NCBI GenBank assembly: GCA_963930775.1
Contig: OZ005689.1
Span: 24,302,058-24,366,057, forward strand
Reading direction: 5' to 3'
Length of the DNA: 64,000 bases
Origin: Cliona cf. orientalis
Taxonomy: Eukaryota > Porifera > Demospongiae > Clionaida > Clionaidae
The translations under genes and the position numbers were made by a program. The notes beneath the pieces are model-generated. The model did not search any database and had not been told where the DNA came from. It saw nothing but the letters and a program-made list of their open reading frames with translations. Below, in pieces: positions 20,782 through 30,400 of the stretch (position 1 is the first letter of the stretch; every line of letters begins with the position of its first letter).

Positions 20782-21746
20782 TACTGTAAAACCTGGTTAA
20801 TAAGCACATTTGATTATCACTCTTGGTGGTAAGGAAACATGCGTCTATTAGACGATGTGCGAGTGAAGTTTTGGCCCCACCCACTGCCAGCACATTCGTG
20901 TGCTCAATTACAAAGCTAGCAAGTTATGAACACAGCGATTCTTGGAATAAGCTCTGTAATACCGTATTACCTCTAATTTAACGGACACCAGAAAAATAAT
21001 TATTTTGGCTAATGTCCGCTATAATTAGAGCACACGAAAATAGTTGGCGTTCAAAGTGTCCGATGAATTAGAACACGCTTTCACGCATGCGCATTCGGTC
21101 AAATGGACATGCGATCGAGCAGCTGCAGAGATTGAGTAAATGAGACGATACCTGGAGCTCCCTGTTCATGGTGGGAAAGAGAACAACTCGCCTCCTTCAT
21201 ACACTGATATGGGTATAGGTAGCGCGCTAGCCGAGCTGTCCGCATTAGAACAATGATGTCCGAATGATTAGAACAACAAAAATTCAAACTTCATTGACTG
21301 TCCGGTGTAATTAGAGGTAAAAAAATAATTCGAAATGGTGTCCGGATAATTAGATATGTCCGTTAAATTAGAGACAATACGGTAGTTCATGGCAGTATGA
21401 TCAGAAGCCATCACTGGAAGAAAACAGTGGAATAATAGCCGACTTCTTTGGCGAGACTCACTTAAAGTCAAGATAGGTCAAGAGTCCGAACCTGTCTTAG
21501 TGGAACATTGTTGTGTTGAGTATTGCCAATCTCGTGCAGCTGGCTATCCGAAAATAGGTTGGTAGCTAAATTAGTTCTTGTCATGTAGAGCATGGAACAC
21601 TCTTGATCAAATTAATAGTGAAGAATACTGTTGTCTTTATTGGGCGCATGCACTTTCTAGACAATACTTAACAGGAAGGAAGCATGCACTTATTAAACAA
21701 CATGCACTTAATAAGCATGTGCGCTAATTAATCAGACTTTATGGTA
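20782..21746. mobile_element. MITE with AATAAGC-type inverted ends, host of a second MITE
   Basis: Imperfect inverted ends: TACTGTAAAACCTGGTTAAT at 20782 and the complement of ATTAATCAGACTTTATGGTA at 21746. Next to the right end the word TGCACTTATTAA/CACTTAATAAGC repeats. No ORF inside except MITE sequence (20960-21384). The TIR match is about 20 of 27 bases, so confidence is moderate. Confidence 0.45.
20960..21384. mobile_element. mariner-type MITE built from an iterated TGTCCG..ATTAGA motif
   Basis: The inverted ends are TACCGTATTACCTCTAATTT and, in complement, TACCGTATTGTCTCTAATTT (425 bp including TA at each end). Inside, the word TGTCCG followed after 2-5 bases by ATTAGA recurs at about 21014, 21057, 21239, 21260, 21299, 21342 and 21358, plus once inverted at 20972. 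Such iteration suggests repeated binding sites for the mobilising transposase (inference). Confidence 0.6.
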
Positions 21747-22193
21747 ACACAATTATTGATCACTTTATCCCTTGTGCATACACGCTGGGTAAAAATAAAT
21801 GATATTAATCAAGGACATTACATGCATGTATGCTACCTCAGTTTTTGCCTTCTTGTTCAATTCTTTTTTTCTATAGGTATATGTGACTCGCTCCAGGAAA
21901 AGGGACCGTTCGCGAGAATAAATCAAATTGCAGTACGAGCCCGAAAAGGGCCGAATCAAGTATTTTTATAATTTTTTTTACACCATATGAATCTATATTC
22001 TTTTCTCTTCATTTTGGTATGCTTTGCTTGTATTCTAAGCAATTATAAGTATGTAAAAAAATAAGAAATGAGATGAACAGTTCACTTACTTGCATAAATA
22101 TACAGGCAACTGTATTATAAGATCGGCGAGTGATAAGCCGATTCCCGCCAAAGTAGTTATCGATCTTGATGCGGCTGCATACTATTAGCAGTA

Positions 22194-24610
22194 ATGCATG
22201 CAATGGAGGACAGAATCGCCGGGGCACTCAACCGCTTAGGTGAAGACGCGGACCTTCTCTCCACCGACACGGACGGCCTACTCGACTTGCTGGACGATTA
22301 CCTCGACGATGACGACCCTCCAGGTAAAACCCCACCCAAGTACCCACTTAAAAATACATTATTACACCACTACCACCACAAAGAATAATACATACTACAT
22401 CATACACTAATATCAGGAGTTAACAATAATTATAACAACAATATATTAGTGGCTAACGATGAGGGCATGGATGGTGTGGAGGAGGACCCCCTCGAGGAGA
22501 TAGATGAGCTGGAGGAGAGTAATCCTCCGTCAGCCGAAGAGATCGTCTCCGTGAGTCTTGAGAGTGGTTCCCTCACCGACATTTGCGATGTGTCAGTAAC
22601 CATGCGATCCATCGATACTGATGAGGAGGAGCTGGTGAAGACGTTCGCAGATCATGGCTGCATGTGCGTGTTTGGTCCCCACAAGTCCCCTTGCTGCAAG
22701 CAGTTCTTGGAAGACCATTACCTCGCTGTCCGTGGAGCTCTCAGCGAGATGACTAAAGATGAGCTTGACTTGATGGCGATGGGGCAGATCATGGATCACT
22801 GTTCCCCCTCCCCCTCAGCCCCCAGTCCCAGCACTAGTCCTGCAGAAAAGATAGAGGTGCACACACCCATGAAATTCTTTCATGCAGGCCTCCGTGTGTG
22901 TCAGCCAACCTTTCCATTCCTGCACACCATCGGAATCAAGCGCATAAAGGCGAGCTACTTGCGCAACGGACCAACAGCAAGAGTGCATGGCAACAAGGGG
23001 AGGAAACCCAAGAAGACACTCTCACTGCAAGAGGTCAAGGATGTAGTTCAATACATCTTAAATTACACAGGTATCAAACTCTATAGCAATCATTAGGCAA
23101 GAATTTACCTTGCTCTCTTACAGACGCAAACGCAATGGTACTTCCCGGACGAGTTCCCGGGTATAAGAGTGCTGACGTCCAGCTTCTCCCCAGCAGCACA
23201 ACCAAGCACAAGGTGTGGGAGCTCTACCAGGAGTCTGCGACAGAGAGTTCCATGAGACCTGTGGGCTATTCCACCTTCACAGGGTTGTGGAGGCAACTTT
23301 TGCCATATATTGTCATGAAGCCGATGACCGACCTCTGCTGGCTCTGTCAACAAAATGGTGCTGCTCTTGCAAAGTACTCCAACCGCTCTATAGAAGAGAA
23401 AACAATGGTGTGCATACTGAATGCTTGTATGTGTGGCGGGTATGAGTGTGTACGTATGGATGTGTGCATGTACATGTACATGTATTGTAGCAATTATTCT
23501 GTGCATGTACATGTCGTATGTGTGCAAATGCTCTTTCCACATGCTTTTGTGCATGCAAAAGGGATGTGTGACAGAAAGAGAGAAATATAATTTACGTGAG
23601 ATTGTGACATCATTTCAGGCCATTCGTCAAGCCGAGCAACACTTAGAAGAGGTCACCAAAGAGCGCTCCTTGTACAAGACGGCCATTGACACTGCCAAAC
23701 AGTCCATCCGGCAGTTCTTCTCTTCTGACGGTGTCTTTAGTCCTCCCCAACCTGTGTGCAAGTCACAACCCAGCTCAAGGCTCATCACAGCTCACTACTC
23801 TTTCGACATGGCCCAGCAGGTATTCTACCCGAATGACCCCCAACAGCCAGGGCCCATGTACTTCCTTACCCCAAGAAAGTGTGCCATCTTTGGAGTATGC
23901 TGTGAGGCTATCCCGCGTCAAGTCAATTACCTTATTGATGAGTCAGTTGATACTGGCAAGGGAGCAAACACCATCATCAGCATGCTCCATCACTTCTTCG
24001 AAGTACATGGGCTTGGAGAGCAGGACGTCCACCTCCACGCTGACAACTGTGGGGGTCAAAATAAGAACAACGCCATGGTAAGATACCTGCTGTGGCGCGT
24101 GCTCACCGGACTCCACCAAAACATCACCCTCTCCTTCATGATCACCGGCCATACCAAGTTCTCCCCTGATTGGTGCTTTGGCCTAATGAAGAAGAGGTAA
24201 TACAATCACATACTGTACTACAAGTAAGTGATAGAGACATACATACATGTACAATGTATACCACATGCAGATATCGACGTACGAAGATTGGGGGGCTAGC
24301 TGATCTTGCCAGTGTTGTCAACAGTTCGGCAACAGTCAACGTTGCTCAGGCTGTTGGCACCATGGATGGGACAGTTATCGTCCCAACGTATGATTGGACC
24401 TCCTTCCTTGCTGAGCACATTGGCAAGTGTGTGGGGATCAAGTCACTTCACCATCTGAGATTTCCAGGGAATAATAAGGGTCACGTCTTCGTTAGACACA
24501 AGTCCGATTCCTTGGAAGTTGATATGAATCTCCTTAAGGATGACTGGAGTCCAGACCCTACAGATTTGCCAGAACGAGTAATGCCGTCAGGACTTTCCAG
24601 TCTACACTAA
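22194..24610 (+). CDS. DUF7869-like transposase candidate, five exons, 650 aa, intact
   Basis: Exons 22194-22323, 22450-23070, 23124-23407, 23619-24196 and 24271-24610 have GT/AG borders and compatible phases, summing to 1953 bases with no internal stop. Start: first ATG (22194); ATG 22203 is an alternative. Layout: acidic N-terminus (LLDLLDDYLDDDD), a Cys-rich CMCVFGPHKSPCCKQF (about 120), a basic linker KGRKPKKTLSLQEVKDVVQY, CWLCQQNGAA (about 330), a coiled helix (QAEQHLEEVTKERSLYKTAI), then the core NYLIDESVDTGKGANTIIS, HLHADNCGGQNKNNAMVRYL and GHTKFSPDWCFGLMKKRYRR. DNCGGQNKN is the signature I associate with DUF7869. The Asp residues in YLIDES and HADNCGG look like RNase-H-fold catalytic acids (inference). 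The terminal repeats around it make it the probable transposase. Confidence 0.75.
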
Positions 24611-24895
24611 GACCACCAGAAGTCCATATACGTACAATACATTTTAATGTCAACGCGCGGTTTGCATGGTGCCTATGGGGGTTGATGATATGCATGCCAT
24701 ACACGTGGGGTAAAAAATAGTGCATGTGTATGTACAACTGTATCTTCTAGTATAAGTTAGCTATCGTTCTATCTAAAGTACCATTGTAAAGAAGAAGAGC
24801 TGAGCTTCACCTTGATACCAAGAACAAGACTAAGCGTGCCGAGATGACCGAAGTAGACATGAACCAGTTTTCAGCCGCGTATGGCTGATGGCATC

Positions 24896-25258
24896 TTTGA
24901 ATTCGGGGCAAATCTGTAACACTCACACCAGCGCTAGGGGACTTGGTCCACTAGTAGGTAAGTACCAGAGCAGTTACTCCGTTGAATCCCGAGTCTTCCA
25001 GGCTCACTCAGCCACCACGAGCGCTCTTTGAAAATCTAAAATAATTTATCACTTTAGCCTGTTTTATTTTCTTGATAGTAGCTAGCTAGACTGTCAACTA
25101 ACGAAAATACTGAACTTTAGCTACTAAATTAGCTATGTTATAGCTACCAACTCTTCGTCTTCAGTACTTTCTTCGTGACAGTTCAAGTCGCTCGTCCATT
25201 TCTTGATCTTTTCTGGCTGTATGTAACTTTGAATTCGGGGCAAATCTGTAACACTCAT
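24896..25258 (+). repeat. 30-bp direct repeat pair inside the DUF7869-like element
   Basis: TTTGAATTCGGGGCAAATCT plus GTAACACTCA occurs at about 24896-24925 and again at about 25228-25257. The 300 bases between hold no ORF. They may be leader sequence of a second transcript leading to the zinc-knuckle ORF; this is only positional. Confidence 0.5.
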
Positions 25259-25536
25259 TCTAGAACGAAGAACGAGTAGCGTGAAACAGAACCGCTCGAG
25301 GCGCTTCGAGAAACGAGCCTTCGAAAACGAGAAAAATTCATTCTGTCCTGGGTAGGGCGCGGTACAGGGATAGATATACGGACGTATACGAGATTATTGT
25401 GTGTACCCGCGTAATACGTACGCGTGCGTGCGTAATCATACGCAGGAAAAACATCATTTCCGTTTTGCCATTAAACGGTAGGTCTTAGTGTAGACTGTTT
25501 CTCTCACCAGACAGTGGTACCTTTTTAATAAGATAC

Positions 25537-25806
25537 GTGAGTATGTATTGTCCTGACGAGTGCAAAGACACCACCTGTCCTGAGCCAACTGAACCAGACG
25601 TCACTCCTGCTGCAGCCACTACCATCCTTTCAAGTCCTGCCGCTATTCCAGATCCTACCGCAGCCACTTCCACGACCACTGTAGTAGTTCCTGCCACTGC
25701 CTCTACCATTGGAGAGCTCAGTGAAACGAGAGCTAAGTGGCCACGGCTCTGCGGAATCTGCAGGGAGGAAGGACACAATGCACGGAAGTGTCCAAAGAAA
25801 GTGTAG
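25537..25806 (+). CDS. CCHC zinc-knuckle protein or exon inside the DUF7869-like element
   Basis: An 89-residue frame starts MSMYCPDECKDTTCPEPTEP, continues with an Ala/Thr/Pro-rich linker and ends RLCGICREEGHNARKCPKKV. The end is a perfect C-x2-C-x4-H-x4-C zinc knuckle, typical of nucleic-acid-binding tails in retroelement gag and MULE-like transposases. It may be the last exon of a longer gene; donor-like sites lie upstream but no exon was convincing. Its location within the terminal repeats suggests an accessory or second gene of the element. Confidence 0.5.
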   Translation: MSMYCPDECKDTTCPEPTEPDVTPAAATTILSSPAAIPDPTAATSTTTVVVPATASTIGELSETRAKWPRLCGICREEGHNARKCPKKV

Positions 25807-26467
25807 TCTCTCTCCCTCACCTGCACATACTTTCTGCTATTTTGACTCTTTGTACAACCCCCCCCCCCCCCCCCCATTTTTGTTACTGTATCTCTCTCAC
25901 TCTGTATGTTTCATTGCTCCCCCCCCTCCTCCCCCAATCTCTCAACTGGGCAGAGTCATAATCTCTGCAATCCAGGGGGAAAAAAGAATTGCCTTCAGTA
26001 GGCAATACCAGTTCATGAATAACAGCTACTGTACTGGCTTCATACTGTAGTAGACTAAAGAGAGTACTTACCTTCTCCTTTTGCCTACGTGGCACAGAGA
26101 GAGCGTCTTCCTCGCCTCCTAGGATCTTTTAGACCTCCTTCGTTCTTTCTGCAAGGCGCGCGCGACCCCTCTCTGGCTTGGCCTGGCAAATCAATTATTT
26201 ACCCGACATCATCGAACATCACGTACGTGCACGTAACGTACACGGAATAAACAGGAAATAAACTAAACGTCCGTTTCTATCGATATCCTTGGCAACGGGC
26301 GACGCGACCCGGTCAATTAGAAACGGCCATAACACGGCCCCTGAGTAATATTAGAACTCCAAACTTGCACCATTGTACTCTACGCTTGTAGCGCTAACGA
26401 TCCATACCAAAAACGCGATATTGACAAAAAATTGCGAACGGTCCCTTTTCCTGGAGCGGGTCACATA

Positions 26468-27462
26468 TTACACTATTGTAAATATCCTAGAAAATAACAA
26501 CCCTCTCAGCTTACTCCACTCCGTTTTCTTTTTCGCTTGTACCTTTCAGCCGTTGTTGGATCTATACTTCGTTGCAGTTATCATGATATATATAAACTGT
26601 ATTTAATGGTAATTGCGCTTATATTGTATACCTAGGACAGCTGTCTACGAATGCCTATAGTATTACTTGCATTTCTGATACAGAATACTTTCTCTTCTTG
26701 TCACCTTTAAGCAAATCATTATATCTATAATTCACATCAATACATACGCTACTCAAAGGAGGAGAAAATTATTGAGTGCATGCTGTCAATCTTATAGTGA
26801 CATGCTAGCATGGATAGCCATCAAGCAGGAGCATAATTATTACTAGAGCTCATAGGGCACATACCCCGCGTGCCATTGAAACATCACCCATGGCCATGCC
26901 TTTTCTTAGAGGCCTCTAATCTTTGTTTCTTGCTACTCACGAACCTTTTTGTTCCCTTCTGAGATCCATGATCACAAATAAAACACATTTTGCGAGCAAA
27001 AACTTTTTAACAATTTGTACACAGAGATGGTACAGGGTCAGTACATTCTAATATATAAGTGCGTACAAAATTTTGCAATTCAAACATTAGCACCTGTAAT
27101 AATTATTACTATAATAGTTATAGCTACCTCACTGTAAAAATAAGTGTGTCATTTTGACCCGCATTCGTGTGCTATTTATTTGTCTCACCAAACAACACAC
27201 CCTACACATGTCAGCACATGTATGTGTCAGTCTAACATGCATGTTACCTAATAGTATGAGTTATTTTAACACATGCATGGTGTCACTAATGTACATGTGT
27301 TACGTGTTATGAGTACAATCATGAATGAAAACATCAAACCTCAGAGATTGAATATTAAGGATGAAAAGGACAAGTGCAAAAATGGTGAAATGCACAAATA
27401 AGTTCATCAAGCTTAATAAAAATTATTAATTTAAAAACTAAGGGTCTTAATGTATGCATTGT
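26468..27462. other. no gene seen
   Basis: AT-rich spacer between the DUF7869-like element and the 3' end of the SAMD3-like gene. A short CCCCGCGTGCCATTG stretch near 26865 resembles the start of the dispersed repeat at 39880 and 41405. Nothing else was recognised. Confidence 0.4.
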
Positions 27463-30400
27463 ATCTTACAGGGGTCTAGGAAGACTGTCTGGTTTGTCCA
27501 TAATGATATCTTGGAAAAAGAAGGAGGATTTGCACACTTTGGGGTATTGAACGTCAAGCACATAGTAAGCCGCCATCAGATGTGCGATGCCATTAATAAC
27601 AGTTGTTCCAGGGATCTCCATCAGAGCGTCATTCTCTGCACTCAGAAACATCTGAACAATGTCAGCACCATCGTGGAACACCACCAGTTGAGGTTCCATC
27701 ATTTATGATAAAAAATGACTTTCAATGTCACCACTTGCCTGTATAGATGAGAAAATTAATTACTTTAAGAGAACTGTTGATGCTCAGCCATAGAGTTCTT
27801 AAAATTCATGGTAGCAAGAAAATAATTATTATGCTCTTAACAGAAACTACAATGGCTGGATGAGAAGTGAACAGAGAGCATATTTCTCAAGATCTCTCCT
27901 CTCCAGCCTCAGCTCCATGATCAATTCACAATATTTGGGCAGCAGTAATGCACATAAAACAATAATATTATAAAATTTTAATGGTGCACTTAACAGCAAG
28001 CTAACTTTACTGTAACACAAACTCACCTCAACAAAAGTAAATGGCAGTTTGGATGGTCGCTTGTGGTAGATGTTTTTGGTAATGATATCGAGAATGCGTC
28101 TCTTGGGTGAGGTTAGGTTCACCAGAGATGTCAGCCTGAAGTTTTATACAGGCTGTTTGCCAGTTGCTTGTCATGTCGTTCACAATGTTCTTATCCACAG
28201 ATGACTTGAACTCATACATGAGCTAAAGAAAGAAGTCAATATTATTGTTAATACAATGTCCTAGTGGCAAAAAAAGTCATAGTGGTGTACTGGTGGTACA
28301 CCTTTAATAAATTTAGCTCATTTCTTTTTTGTTTTTAACTGTACAAGCCATGCAGCAAAAGCTTAATAACCTCAAACCAAATTAAAAGCCTCACTCTTAT
28401 TAGGTATGCTTTAAAATAAGGTAAACCCAATATTAACTGCTTACCCACTTAGGTTGCTTAAGTATGGGATACACTTCAAGGATGTCTCTCCTCCCTTGTC
28501 ATATTTAGTAGGTCTTGAACTGCTTATGCTGGAGGATTTTTAGCAGCTGCTAGCTTGCGGAGGGCTTCAACACTCTTCATATTCATCAGTATCTATATAA
28601 TAGTATTGCAATAAATTGAGTGAGGCTAATGAACCTAATAGTATAGTGCTAATTAACCTGTAGATTGAGACTCAGAGGGAACAGATGCTGGTCTAGGGAG
28701 CACAAATGTTACAGCTGAGCTTTTTCGACGACTGTTTCTGTACTGTTGAGTGAGCTGCTTGTTGAAAGTGTGCTGTAAATTAATAGAATTCAAAGATAAA
28801 TTCAAGTTTCAAGAATGCACTTAGCTTTCTTCTTGTACAATACCATGCACATTCTCTTTCTATAATTATTCATACTACATGACTAAAACATACCCAGTAC
28901 TTTGAACACTTCGAGTCTTGTAAACAAGGGTATTTTTTGACAACCTTACGGCTGATTGCCTCATACTGGGATGTAGTAGGTGTGGGTAGTATACCCTCGT
29001 AATAGGATACCACTTCTCGAACAAAGGCAAATCGGTTGAATGGATCTCCTAGTGTTCTGTCTGCAATTGCTGATGTTACTTTCAGTGAGAAATGTGTCGA
29101 CAATGAAAGGTTTTTGATATCAAATTTTGACCTGACATTGCTGGTTTCCATAATGTGAGAAGACGCACATAAACACACAAACATGTTAATACGGATTTGA
29201 ATATTTGAAGTAGGAGAAGACTATGACAACAAATTAAGATACGAGGTCTACTATAATAGGTTCCACTTTTGAATCAATGTTAGTGCATGACTTACTTTGG
29301 GCCTGATATTAATCAGCAGTTACACAAAGAGCACCGTATTATTGTCCATGCATATATTCAGTACAGTAAACAGATTAATTTAAGGGGGAAAGCTACGAAG
29401 GTCTCAGCCTTGTAATAATAGTAATAGTATAACATTATCATCATTATTAAATTTCAGTATAATACGCATACCTTTCCATTTAGGTCGGCCAAAGGAGGGT
29501 GTTTTGCTGGAGGCAGATCATGATCATCTGCTCTGTTCAGTCTGCATTTGTGATCCCTCATTCTCGTCGTCAGATAGTATCATGGTATTATGTTTAGGAT
29601 TTGTCAGTATATTGTCCTGTGTACATAAAGTTATATTTTAGATGAGTACCTGGATGTGCCAGTATAATCACTCCTATTTAATATAGCTATACAGAAACAA
29701 GTAGCTATATACAGGTTTACCTCTTCAGCTGGGCGAGGATGTTTTGCTGGAGGGAGTGCTTTCAAACGTTGCTTTCTGATTCGTTTTGATCCAAGTGAAG
29801 GATCCCCTCGTCCTCGTCAGTGCTATCATCAGATATTTAGCTATCTTCTCTGGTATGCTTAGGATTTAACATAATGTCCTACATGTATATACATACAAAG
29901 CAATATACTCACATAATTGTGTTTAGATTTTAGGATCATCTAACGGGAAAGAAGTTTTTGAGACTGCACTTATTTCAGGCATTTACATATACTAGCTTCA
30001 ATAGTCACCAAACTTGAGATCCATCCCTGTGCTTGCTACCCATACAAAAGGTAGAGCCACAGTTACATCTAGATGCCTTGTTTAATAATAATATTTGTAA
30101 AAAAACTCAGGATTTAGCTTAGTAGCTAGATCTTTCAAAGCCTTGACTAAGCCCATGTGTGTGTGAAAACCACACCTATTTGAAATTTTGACACCTGCAA
30201 TACTCTTACCTCTAGATCTTTTGATCCACCACTGCTGATCTCACTCTCTCTAACAATCTTCTTAATCTTCAGTCTTGCCAATGGGGATGTCACTAGCGCA
30301 CTGAACTCTTCAAAATCCGTTGTCAATTCCTTTAGTGCCTCACCATTAATCTCACAGTCTGGGTTATGCATACAAATTTTAAAATTAACCAACAACGTAT

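Larger units (their letters stand above)
21880..26467 (+). mobile_element. 4.6-kb TIR element with an intact DUF7869-like gene
   Basis: The ends TATGTGA(C)(T/C)CGCTCCAGG continue AAAAGGGACCGTTCGC on both sides, about 34 bp with one mismatch. A likely TA duplication lies at the tips. The interior holds a five-exon gene (22194-24610) with all splice phases intact, a separate CCHC zinc-knuckle ORF (25537-25806), a 30-bp direct repeat (24896, 25228) and poly-C tracts (25858-25875). The right ~150 bp is related to the right end of element 34586-36526. The good TIRs and intact gene suggest recent activity. Confidence 0.75.
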
